From positions 62,001-126,000 of the forward strand of contig NZ_JAHQCR010000034.1 in assembly GCF_019042735.1 (NCBI RefSeq): DNA of 64,000 nt. Reading direction: 5' to 3'. The notes under the pieces were generated by a model, which was given only the letters and a program-made list of their open reading frames with translations, made no database searches and was not told the origin of the DNA. A program made the position numbers and the translations under genes. This DNA is from Evansella alkalicola (GTDB taxonomy: Bacteria > Bacillota > Bacilli > Bacillales > Salisediminibacteriaceae). Below, piece by piece: positions 1-6,795 of the stretch (position 1 is the first letter of the stretch; every line of letters starts with the position of its first letter).

Positions 1-523
1 CATCAAATGATGTAACTTCAAAATCTCCAACACGAGTTTTTGCTACATGGTGCCTTATAGGGTGCTCTGCCTCCATTGCCTTCTTAAATTTTTCTAATAT
101 ATCCCTATCTTTCTTTGAAACTGTAATCGTCAATGTCCCTTTTCTGGTCAAGCATCCATCGGCGTATACGAAGCCCGAAAAGTACGCCTTTTCTTCACTA
201 TCAATCTTTGAAAAGTAATTAAAATTTGCTTGATACATGTTCCGTGCTTCTCTTAGTTTTATGCCTCTAACCCTAAGATGTTGTCTAACGTTTTGGGCAC
301 TCATATTATAGGTTTTAGCTAATTTCCTGGTTGAATCACCTGAAAGATAGCCTTTAATAACCTGGATCGTCCTTTGCTTGGCATGTATTAATCCCAGTCG
401 TTTAATAATTCTATCGGCAGTTCTAACCGAAACATTATAGTTTTCTTTAATCCAAACCTTGTCAATATGGTTTAGAAACGATTGTGCTCTTATTTCATCT
501 ATTTGTTCTGCTGTTAATGGCAT
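1..523 (-). CDS. LAGLIDADG homing endonuclease-like protein with N-terminal HTH (partial)
   Basis: The frame is open from an ATG at 523, with AGAGGAAG just upstream, to the window edge; at least 174 residues are present and the C-terminus is missing. Residues 18-48 and 62-90 read as two helix-turn-helix segments of the kind that recognise DNA. Residues 115-123 (FSGFVYADG) match the first LAGLIDADG motif, where the acidic residue binds catalytic metal. Such proteins cut long specific sites and are often free-standing passengers of mobile elements, which fits its place at the outer side of the integrative element. No sign of an intein or intron host is visible. The family call is fairly secure; activity cannot be judged without the missing half. 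Confidence 0.72.
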   Translation of the reverse strand, partial: MPLTAEQIDEIRAQSFLNHIDKVWIKENYNVSVRTADRIIKRLGLIHAKQRTIQVIKGYLSGDSTRKLAKTYNMSAQNVRQHLRVRGIKLREARNMYQANFNYFSKIDSEEKAYFSGFVYADGCLTRKGTLTITVSKKDRDILEKFKKAMEAEHPIRHHVAKTRVGDFEVTSFD

Positions 524-1010
524 TTAGCTTCCTCTTTTCTTAGATGCTATAATTCGTGTATCATTGAATTTCCTCTTACTTAGAAGTAAAAGCACTTGTT
601 GATTTACAGGATAGAAGGTAAGAACCTCCATAATGTATGCGAAAGACTTATTGGCCAATAAAGTAATTCAACCTGTATAACCATAGATTAATAGACGAAA
701 GGAAAATAGCCAAATTCGTTAGGGGGTATAAAATTTTTTAAGGTAAATGGACTACCTTCCTAATACTGCGGTAGGTTGTAATTCTTGCTTGTGCCGACTG
801 AGATGATAGATAAAAAGGGAATTAAAGTTATTCTTGTGGAGGTTGCAGATTATAGAGATTTGGTACGTTGAAGGAGGGGGGGATAGAGAAGAAATAAAAA
901 TAATTTAATACCCTTTTCAGGATTACAGTAGCATCCTTCATGAGGTTCTTTTTATTATGTGAGAAATTCTCATTATATGATAGAATTAAAAAAAAGTGTG
1001 GTGATGACAA
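524..1010. other. Intergenic region, no gene seen
   Basis: About 490 nt between two divergent genes. It is AT-rich and must hold both promoters, but I see no convincing paired -35/-10 boxes, RNA gene or repeat. The open frame on the minus strand near 830-1046 has poor composition and no ribosome binding site and is not counted as a gene. Confidence 0.5.
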
Positions 1011-2111
1011 GTGAAAAAAGCTTTCTCTATTACTGTTAGTACTCAACCAAATACAAATTTAAGCATTGCAAAAGATATAAGTCTAGTTAAGGTTGGTTTG
1101 GTTTATGCTGACAATGTGAAACTTGCTAGTCCTGGTGTTTCCATGATTGCTAGTCTTGATAAAATGAGTGAAATGTCTGAAAAGTATCAAGCGTATTTTT
1201 ATCGGGAAATGATGAGACAATCAGATGAAACCCTTTTTCATTTGATGGATAGATACTATAAGATTTTAAGTAAAAGAGTTTTGTCAAAACAAGAAATAGC
1301 ATTAAGGAAAAAGTACCGTCAAGGATTTGTCATCACAAAACCTAAAGTCGAAGAGATTGCAAATAAAATAATTTATGATTCTGGGTTTGAGCAAATTAAA
1401 AATATTATAGAAAATGGTGTATTAGAGTTAGAAACCTATACTCCAAATGACGGAAATTATTTTGAGCAAGTACTAAATGAATTCATGGAGTCAGTAACTA
1501 GTTCCGCCCTAGAAGGCAATACCTACCCACTTTATGATCAGCATGTTAGTAAATTAATTGGAAGTTTCTTTGGGATGGGACTAATTAAAAACTATAGATC
1601 AACTACAGAGAAAATGAAGCATACTGGGTTTACTGCTGATACCATGCAAAGACTACCTTGTTTCGAAAAAGCTACGATAGGTGAGGTTTTAGATATAAGG
1701 AAGGAATTGAATAGAGAACTAATTAGGTTTAGGTCAGCTATGTTTAAATATTCTAAAAATATAAACAATGAACAATGGAGTGATGACTTTCTATACGAGG
1801 TTGAGCGATTGTATAGGGAAGAGGTAGAGCCAGCAGTATTGGAAATTGAAGAACAATGTGAGTCTAATATTTATTTAAAAGAGTTATCTTATAGAGTGGC
1901 AACTAGTAAGTTAACAGTACCTTCTTTGTTTGGTATGGCAGTATCACCAACAGCAGAATTTATAGGTTTAACTGAAACTATGATTGCTACAGTTTTATCA
2001 ATAAGTACTGAGGCAGTAAAAACCTATAAAGATTATAGAGATAAAGCTTCTACGATTAATGGGAATCAAATGTTCTTTTATTATCAAGCCGGCAAGATAC
2101 TTCAAAAATAA
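1011..2111 (+). CDS. Hypothetical protein of the integrative element
   Basis: A 366-residue protein starting with GTG, with only a weak GGTGAT ribosome binding site. I do not recognise the family. It is rich in charged residues and predicted mainly helical, with no signal peptide and no clear membrane segment; a hydrophobic, small-residue stretch lies near residues 300-330. The N-terminus (KVGLVYADNVKLASPG) resembles the opening of some phage and defence-island proteins of unknown function, but that is only an impression. It stands alone between the endonuclease and the convergent ParB-like gene, and a weak hairpin plus T-run follows it. Being cargo of an element that also carries an Mrr nuclease, a defence or maintenance role is possible but unproven. 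Confidence 0.6.
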   Translation: MKKAFSITVSTQPNTNLSIAKDISLVKVGLVYADNVKLASPGVSMIASLDKMSEMSEKYQAYFYREMMRQSDETLFHLMDRYYKILSKRVLSKQEIALRKKYRQGFVITKPKVEEIANKIIYDSGFEQIKNIIENGVLELETYTPNDGNYFEQVLNEFMESVTSSALEGNTYPLYDQHVSKLIGSFFGMGLIKNYRSTTEKMKHTGFTADTMQRLPCFEKATIGEVLDIRKELNRELIRFRSAMFKYSKNINNEQWSDDFLYEVERLYREEVEPAVLEIEEQCESNIYLKELSYRVATSKLTVPSLFGMAVSPTAEFIGLTETMIATVLSISTEAVKTYKDYRDKASTINGNQMFFYYQAGKILQK

Positions 2112-2563
2112 GAGATATTATTATTTTTAGGCTGCTCTAGAGAGTGGCTTTTTTATTAGGATTTGATCTTTCTTCTATTTCACTAAAAGCTCTCCGTGAT
2201 TTAAGATCCATGGTGCTTTTTTATTAAGGATTGATTGAAGTTGATGTTAACTTATTCCTACTGGAGCAATCACTTTAACTCAGTCAACACACTCGACTGT
2301 ATATAGAAACAGTACTCATTGTTGGCTTAATTTCTATTGTCTTTTCCTACCTATATTGCCAAATTGGAAACTTGGCATTGAAACCATCTCTACTTGATTA
2401 AGGATATTTATCAAACTAAGTGATTTGGTAAAGCTAGGATTGTATATTTGTTTACTAATTAAAAAGGATATAGAGAAAACTTATGAAGGTGTGTAGAAGA
2501 GTTAATTGTAGTATCGTATCTTATATGAAAGTCTTCTTTTAAACAAATACAAATAAAAGACCG
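2112..2563. other. Intergenic region between convergent genes
   Basis: Apart from the two terminators at its ends, about 400 nt hold no open frame with a plausible start, no RNA gene and no repeat that I can see. A possible second GC-poor hairpin with a T-run lies near 2185-2225. It may be remnant sequence within the mobile element. Confidence 0.4.
2131..2156 (+). terminator. Weak intrinsic terminator
   Basis: An imperfect stem (GCTGCTCT with AGAGTGGC, two G-U pairs) is followed by TTTTTT. It ends transcription of the 366-aa hypothetical gene. Confidence 0.5.
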
Positions 2564-2578
2564 TCAAAAGCAACGGTC
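2552..2578 (-). terminator. Intrinsic terminator overlapping the ParB-like stop codon
   Basis: On the minus strand the stem GACCGT / ACGGTC with an 8-nt loop is followed by TTTTATTT. The stop codon of the ParB-like gene lies inside the loop. Confidence 0.7.
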
Positions 2579-3169
2579 ATAACGATCACTAGCTTTAATT
2601 AAATTATTTTCTTTCGCCACTTTATATACAATATCGTCAATTTCTTTAAAAATTTCTCGCTCTCGATTACATAAACTATCAAACAATTCATTTTCCTTTT
2701 TGTAATTTTCAGCGTGGATACCTTTAGAATTTAACCAATCACCTATTTTCTTCGCTTCTTTAGATACAAGCGTTTGTTCTTCGAAAAGTTCCTCTATTTC
2801 TCCCATACCTTTTATAAGCATGTTTTCAGGAACAATAATAGAAATAAATGCTTCAATTCTTTCTAATCCTAACTCGTTAGCTAAATAACTACGATGATTT
2901 CCCCCAGAAGAAACAGTATATTTTCCGGTAGGCAATCTTTCTAAGCATAATGTCTGTGGAAATTTATCTAACCAACCTATTTCTAAAACTGATTTGCGTA
3001 ATGCTTTCATTTTATTATCTTTCTTGATAATTTTCTCGGGTAAAGATAGACCAGTAATGTCTTTAGGGTTAATTTCTTGAATTCCAACATCAACAGTAAA
3101 GTAGTTTCCATATTTCTTAACAAGGTCACTTTGTTTATTGTACCTTTGTTTATTAAATAATTTATACAA
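2564..3169 (-). CDS. ParB/Srx-fold protein
   Basis: A 201-residue protein. Residues 60-110 fit the ParB/sulfiredoxin-like nuclease fold: a proline-containing strand and loop (GWLDKFPQ), then the signature SGGNHRSYLANELG at 88-101, whose N91-H92-R93 resembles the GxxR nucleotide-binding loop of ParB-type domains. The C-terminal 90 residues are charged and helical. Start: TTG at 3169, seven nt after a perfect AGGAGG; the next ATG would delete the first quarter. The gene lies 63 nt downstream of the Mrr-like gene on the same strand, but a terminator-like hairpin occupies the gap and contains the ribosome binding site. Plasmid or element partitioning is unlikely without a ParA; ParB-fold domains also occur in DNA-modification and defence proteins. 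Confidence 0.65.
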   Translation of the reverse strand: MYKLFNKQRYNKQSDLVKKYGNYFTVDVGIQEINPKDITGLSLPEKIIKKDNKMKALRKSVLEIGWLDKFPQTLCLERLPTGKYTVSSGGNHRSYLANELGLERIEAFISIIVPENMLIKGMGEIEELFEEQTLVSKEAKKIGDWLNSKGIHAENYKKENELFDSLCNREREIFKEIDDIVYKVAKENNLIKASDRYDRCF

Positions 3170-3207
3170 AAAAACACCTCCTAAGAGAAGATATTATTTT
3201 AGGAGGT
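3168..3207 (-). promoter_or_regulatory. Terminator-like hairpin that sequesters the ParB-like gene's ribosome binding site
   Basis: On the minus strand, ACCTCCTAA (3207-3199) pairs perfectly with TTAGGAGGT (3184-3176) across a 14-nt loop and is followed by seven T. The 3' arm is the Shine-Dalgarno sequence and the TTG start codon begins inside the T-run. The same element would stop transcription from the Mrr gene and hide the ribosome binding site on any read-through mRNA. Confidence 0.7.
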
Positions 3208-3232
3208 TTGTTATTCTAATTTGTTATCTAAT

Positions 3233-3892
3233 TTAATCACGGTCTAGTCGCAATCCAAACGGATTTAATATTCGACATAACACAGTTGAACTGCTGGTGG
3301 AGTGATAGTCAGTAATCATATCCTTTAATTCGTTTCTATCAATTAATTTTACACGGTTAACTTTAGCAAGTTTCTTTGCAGCTGGAGTATAAAACTGATT
3401 CGTTACAACGATAGCATCTTGTGCTTTATACACTGCTTTCGCAGATACTACTTGTTGAATAGCTGATACACCAATACTATTGGAATAGCGTTTAGCTTGT
3501 ACTACTGTTGTTCTCCCTTGTTTTGTTAATTTGAGGTCAGCTCCAAAATCTCCGGATCCCTGAGTTACTTTTGCATGGAAACCTTTCGCTTCAAACAGAG
3601 GTTTCAAGAAATGTTCGAATTCAAGACCATCCATAGAATCAACTTCATTTATCAACGATGTTTTTAAGCGATTACTTGCAAAGCTTAGTCTGTAACCACC
3701 ATTTTTATACAATATGTAGCTAATACCTACAATTATTAATACGATCACAGTCCAACTAACAAGTAATGAAAGAAGTCCTGGATATTCCTCTTGTATCGTA
3801 TCAATAACTGCAAAGGCAACAATAGAAAAATAAATTAAACGTTCAATTGAAAATTTTTTCTTTTTCTTGCGTGAACTTCTTCTTTTAGCCAT
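3233..3892 (-). CDS. Membrane-anchored Mrr-type restriction endonuclease
   Basis: A 219-residue protein with a very basic N-terminus (residues 1-14), two predicted membrane segments (about 17-36 and 42-62) and an Mrr-like catalytic domain (85-195). The PD-(D/E)xK core is visible: G-D-F-G-A-D with D119, then Q132-A-K134 in a strand (VVQAKRY). The Q-x-K form of the motif is typical of Mrr, a type IV nuclease family cutting modified or foreign DNA. The membrane anchor suggests it acts near the envelope, perhaps on incoming DNA. No methyltransferase is adjacent. Start ATG at 3892 has AAGGGA upstream. It leads a short minus-strand pair with the ParB-like gene inside the integrative element. Confidence 0.8.
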   Translation of the reverse strand: MAKRRSSRKKKKKFSIERLIYFSIVAFAVIDTIQEEYPGLLSLLVSWTVIVLIIVGISYILYKNGGYRLSFASNRLKTSLINEVDSMDGLEFEHFLKPLFEAKGFHAKVTQGSGDFGADLKLTKQGRTTVVQAKRYSNSIGVSAIQQVVSAKAVYKAQDAIVVTNQFYTPAAKKLAKVNRVKLIDRNELKDMITDYHSTSSSTVLCRILNPFGLRLDRD

Positions 3893-4245
3893 AACATTTT
3901 CCCTTTTTATAATAGTTTAACCTTAGTATGGACAAGCATTGACAAAAAATACCTTAACTAAAGTCTTGGAATGATTTAAAAGGGGACATTTTCTTTTAAA
4001 ATACAATCTGTATATCACCTTCCATAATCAAGCAGAAATGGAATAAAGTTTTTGTCTTTTTGCCATGCGAATTTTGACAGTCTGTGCCGATAAGGTAGTA
4101 ACGAGAAGAATAGTATTAGCCTAGCCCTTAAGATTTACATTACTACTTTTCTCAATATTATCTTAAGATAGTTCAACTAATGTGGTAGTTCTTAAGCTCC
4201 TAAATTAGGTAGAAATAAATTTCAATAATCAGCAGGAGGTGCAAA
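3893..4245. other. Divergent intergenic region of the integrative element
   Basis: About 350 nt between the Mrr gene and the excisionase gene. It should carry both promoters and possibly an operator for the element's regulator. I see no gene, no clear operator repeat and no RNA gene. Confidence 0.4.
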
Positions 4246-4434
4246 ATGCGTAGATTAATAGATTATCCAGAAGTTTTGACGGTACGTGATGTGGAGAAAA
4301 TTTTGGGTATTAGCAGGGTGAAAGCGTATGAGTTAGTACATTCTCAAAACTTTCGCATTGTCCGTATTGGAGCAAGGATATTAATTTCAAAAAAATCATT
4401 TGAGCAATGGTTTGAAGGGATTACAAATAAATGA
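4246..4434 (+). CDS. xis: Excisionase / MerR-like helix-turn-helix protein
   Basis: A 62-residue winged-helix protein of the HTH_17/excisionase type. Residues 12-36 form the helix-turn-helix (VRDVEKILGISRVKAYELVH), followed by a wing ending in ARILISKKSFEQWFEG, the usual C-terminal pattern of these proteins. Excisionases bend DNA and tip tyrosine integrases toward excision. Start ATG at 4246 has a strong AGGAGGT at eight nt. The integrase gene begins 115 nt downstream on the same strand, as in Tn916 and ICEBs1-like elements. The fold is well supported; the excision role is inferred from position. Confidence 0.82.
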   Translation: MRRLIDYPEVLTVRDVEKILGISRVKAYELVHSQNFRIVRIGARILISKKSFEQWFEGITNK

Positions 4435-4443
4435 ACAACAAAC

Positions 4444-4525
4444 TGACTGGGCCATATATTACTATATTTATCTAAATAAAATAGTTTAGTATAATATATA
4501 TAGTGTCATGTACGAGGCCCAGTCA
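4444..4525. repeat. Ten-bp inverted repeat flanking the integrase promoter
   Basis: TGACTGGGCC at 4444-4453 is the exact reverse complement of GGCCCAGTCA at 4516-4525. Between them lies the only good -10 box of the region. The right arm overlaps the first, unlikely start codon of the integrase frame and precedes the real start at 4550. Confidence 0.6.
4467..4495 (+). promoter_or_regulatory. Probable integrase promoter
   Basis: A perfect TATAAT at 4490-4495 lies 55 nt before the integrase start. The -35 region at 17 nt (TTTATC) is poor, so the promoter is probably weak or needs help. Confidence 0.4.
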
Positions 4526-4549
4526 ATTATTAAAGTAGGAGGAACGATA

Positions 4550-5791
4550 ATGACTGGCAATGTACGAGAAGATAAAAAGAAAAATTACTTCCTATTTACA
4601 ATTGAATTAGGAAAAGATGAAACTGGTAAAAGGAAGCGAATCGTAAGAAGAGGGTTTAAAAATAGAACCGAGGCGCGCAAAGCAATGACTGCGGCAATAG
4701 CGGATCTATATAATAACGAACCTGAGAAAACGGAATCTAACGTAACAGCTGTAGCTAATGATGAAGTAGCTTCAAATGATTCAAACAAATCAACTGAATC
4801 AGAGGATAATGAAGAGATAAAATTGGGAGATTATTTGGACTATTGGTTAAAGACTTATGTTGAGACCAATACGGCGTATAATACTTTTCTTGGATATGAG
4901 CGAATGATCCGGGTTCATATAAAACCAGCATTAGGGGATATTTTACTCAGTAAATTAAAGCCTAGAGATATTCAGGATTATTATACAAGGAAGGTAAGAA
5001 CAGAAAATATGTTGGATTCGGAAGAGGATGATGGTCTACTATCTGCACAATCGGTTAAACATCATCATCGTGTGTTGTCAAAGGCACTTTCAGATGCAGT
5101 AGATCTCGAATTTGTCGAGAAGAATGTAGTTAAAAAGGTAAAGCCGCCAAAAGTTCAGAAACTAAAAATTATAACGTATACGTCTGGTGAGTTAGAATTA
5201 CTTCTAAATCACGCTGTATCTAATGAAGTTTATGGTCCCATTATTTATTCAGCTGCCTATACTGGAGCGAGATTAGGTGAATTAAGGGCTCTCACATGGG
5301 AAGATGTGGACTTTAAGAATAAAAAGCTCTTTATTTGTAAAACGGCCTATGACGTTCGCAAAGTAGGAGTAAAAATTAAATATACTACCAAAAATGGACA
5401 AGAGCGTCATATTGTCATGGGGAAGAATTTAATAAACTTTCTTGAAGAACATAAAAGGAAAAGTGATCATCAAAAAAAGGTTTTAGGAAAATCTTTTAAT
5501 CCAAATAACTTAGTATTTTTTAATTCGGCTGGAAACTACGTTCATCCTTCTGAATTACGATTAGCGTACAAAAAAGCAGTCAAGAAGGCGGAATTACCAG
5601 ACAGTCGTTTTCACGACATGAGGCATTCGCATGCTACCATTTTGCTTCAAGCAAATGTCCATCCGAAAATTGTTTCAGAAAGATTAGGTCATTCTAAAAT
5701 CGGAATTACTCTGGATCTTTATTCTCACGTAATTCCATCTTTGCAGGATAGTGCTGCTGACATATTCGATTCAGCATTTGATAATGAATAG
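4550..5791 (+). CDS. int: Tyrosine recombinase/integrase (Tn916/phage type)
   Basis: A 413-residue integrase. The N-terminal 60 residues form the arm-site binding domain (FTIELGKDETGKRKR), residues 88-190 the SAM-like core-binding domain, and 210-413 the catalytic domain. Catalytic residues seen: R241 (GARLGEL), H355-D-M-R358, H381 (LGHSKIGIT) and the nucleophile Y391 (LYSHV). An acidic, low-complexity linker (about 60-90) separates the first two domains. Start: the ATG at 4550 has AGGAGG at the right distance; an ATG at 4508 in the same frame does not. It follows xis and points at tRNA-Sec, whose 3' end is 119 nt away, with three arm-site-like repeats between. Confidence 0.93.
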   Translation: MTGNVREDKKKNYFLFTIELGKDETGKRKRIVRRGFKNRTEARKAMTAAIADLYNNEPEKTESNVTAVANDEVASNDSNKSTESEDNEEIKLGDYLDYWLKTYVETNTAYNTFLGYERMIRVHIKPALGDILLSKLKPRDIQDYYTRKVRTENMLDSEEDDGLLSAQSVKHHHRVLSKALSDAVDLEFVEKNVVKKVKPPKVQKLKIITYTSGELELLLNHAVSNEVYGPIIYSAAYTGARLGELRALTWEDVDFKNKKLFICKTAYDVRKVGVKIKYTTKNGQERHIVMGKNLINFLEEHKRKSDHQKKVLGKSFNPNNLVFFNSAGNYVHPSELRLAYKKAVKKAELPDSRFHDMRHSHATILLQANVHPKIVSERLGHSKIGITLDLYSHVIPSLQDSAADIFDSAFDNE

Positions 5792-5804
5792 AAAAAAACA
5801 AAAA

Positions 5805-5834
5805 TGGCACTCCTATGGCACTCCAACGGCACTC
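5805..5834 (+). repeat. Three direct repeats, 11-nt period (candidate integrase arm sites)
   Basis: GGCACTC occurs at 5806, 5817 and 5828, each one helical turn apart (TGGCACTC, TGGCACTC, CGGCACTC). They lie between the integrase stop and the tRNA 3' end, where arm-type binding sites of tyrosine integrases usually sit. Confidence 0.6.
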
Positions 5835-5909
5835 AAGCATAAATTGTGGGTTTGCTACAACCTACTACCTACCAAGCATAACCAACAAAAAGCCTTATGT
5901 ATCAAGGGT

Positions 5910-6006
5910 TGGCGGGACCGTCTGGGAATCGAACCCAGCGGAGACGTCACGCGCCTCCCAAAAGGTTTTGAAGACCTCGGCAAACACCAGTTACACATCC
6001 GGCCCC
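5910..6006 (-). tRNA. selC: tRNA-Sec (UCA anticodon)
   Basis: A 97-nt tRNA on the minus strand. Acceptor GGGGCCG pairs with CGGTCCC (one G-U); the 3' end continues G-CCA, so CCA is encoded. The anticodon arm is GAGGT-CTTCAAA-ACCTT with anticodon TCA, which reads UGA. The long variable arm is a 7-bp stem (GGAGGCG / CGTCTCC) with loop CGTGA. The T arm is CTGGG-TTCGATT-CCCAG. The length, long variable arm and UCA anticodon identify tRNA-Sec; the D arm pairs less cleanly in my hand fold. It accepts serine, which SelA converts to selenocysteine. It is probably the attachment site of the adjacent element. Confidence 0.93.
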
Positions 6007-6223
6007 ATATAGATTATATTCATACATTATATCTTCATAATAACTACATGACAAGTGAAGGGATTCTCTGTAATCACTTTCCAGAACCCCATATTTATCC
6101 TTTGATTCATAATTTATAAAAAAGTAGGTAAAAGATTCTATTATAACGAGACGAGTATAGGAATATAAATAAGGTAACAGAATTTATACTTACTTTTTAC
6201 TTAATTTGGGTGGGGGTGTGATA

Positions 6224-6631
6224 GTGGATTATAAGGAAAAGTTTTCTCAGCGGGCAAAGGCTTATTTGAATCGAATTCCAGATGACGAGGTTATAAAAAT
6301 TTGGAGTACGGATATTGCAGGTTATTTCACGGAGTTGAGGCAGAAGATTGGTAATGTGAAGGATGCATCTTATCAATGCAATGCATCGACTTCCCGTAGC
6401 TATATTAAGATGGGGGGAGTAGAGCTACGATTTCAAACCAATACGGACAATACGTCTGGGGAAAAAAATACTATTTCTGTCGTTAAGTTTGAGAATGATG
6501 AGAGTTTAGAATTAGATTTATTGGCAGTGCGGAACGGCGAGTTATACAGTACGAAAACAAATGAAACGTTCAGGATTAATACGATAGATAATTACTTGAA
6601 TGAAGTCTTTAAAGAGCTTCTTTCATTATAG
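6224..6631 (+). CDS. Hypothetical protein, possibly DUF3942
   Basis: A protein of about 135 residues with no signal peptide or membrane segment. From memory it resembles the Bacillus family DUF3942 (opening VDYKEKFSQRAKAYL), whose function is unknown. The centre (residues 45-95) is predicted beta-rich, flanked by helices. Start: the GTG at 6224 has GGTGGGGGTG upstream; a TTG at 6206 is in frame but lies within that ribosome binding site. It lies between tRNA-Sec and selB, is followed by its own terminator, and shows no link to selenium. Confidence 0.6.
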   Translation: MDYKEKFSQRAKAYLNRIPDDEVIKIWSTDIAGYFTELRQKIGNVKDASYQCNASTSRSYIKMGGVELRFQTNTDNTSGEKNTISVVKFENDESLELDLLAVRNGELYSTKTNETFRINTIDNYLNEVFKELLSL

Positions 6632-6646
6632 TTTAGTTTGATTTTC

Positions 6647-6684
6647 AAGTGTCATAGAGCGTAATTTCCTCTGTGACACTTTTC
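6647..6684 (+). terminator. Intrinsic terminator
   Basis: AAGTGTCA and TGACACTT pair (8 bp), with AGAG/CTCT inside, followed by TTTTCTT. It ends the DUF3942-like gene before selB. Confidence 0.75.
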
Positions 6685-6691
6685 TTCTGTT

Positions 6692-6730
6692 CACAAAACA
6701 TTCGGGGACCTGGTCCCCGAATGTTTTGTG
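6692..6730. repeat. Perfect 18-bp palindromic hairpin
   Basis: Two 18-nt arms (CACAAAACATTCGGGGAC and its exact reverse complement) flank a 3-nt loop. It lies just after a terminator and upstream of the selB start. It resembles the dispersed GGGGAC/GTCCCC palindromes of Bacillaceae and has no T-run of its own. A second palindrome of similar build lies at 43086-43122. Confidence 0.75.
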
Positions 6731-6795
6731 TTAAAATATACCTGTACATAAAGTGGCTGAACTTATTTTATTTGTTTTTTAGGAGGAGACAACTC

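Noticed and set aside
1..523. Intein or group I intron
   Set aside because: The LAGLIDADG protein has its own start and ribosome binding site and is preceded by HTH segments; no splicing or intron core motifs are seen.
828..1046. A 72-residue protein on the minus strand
   Set aside because: Low-complexity sequence without a ribosome binding site that overlaps the start of the 366-aa gene.
2564..3169. Plasmid partition ParB
   Set aside because: No ParA, no parS-like repeats, and only the ParB/Srx core is present.
5751..6119. A 122-residue protein over the tRNA-Sec region
   Set aside because: It overlaps the integrase end and the whole tRNA, and has no ribosome binding site.
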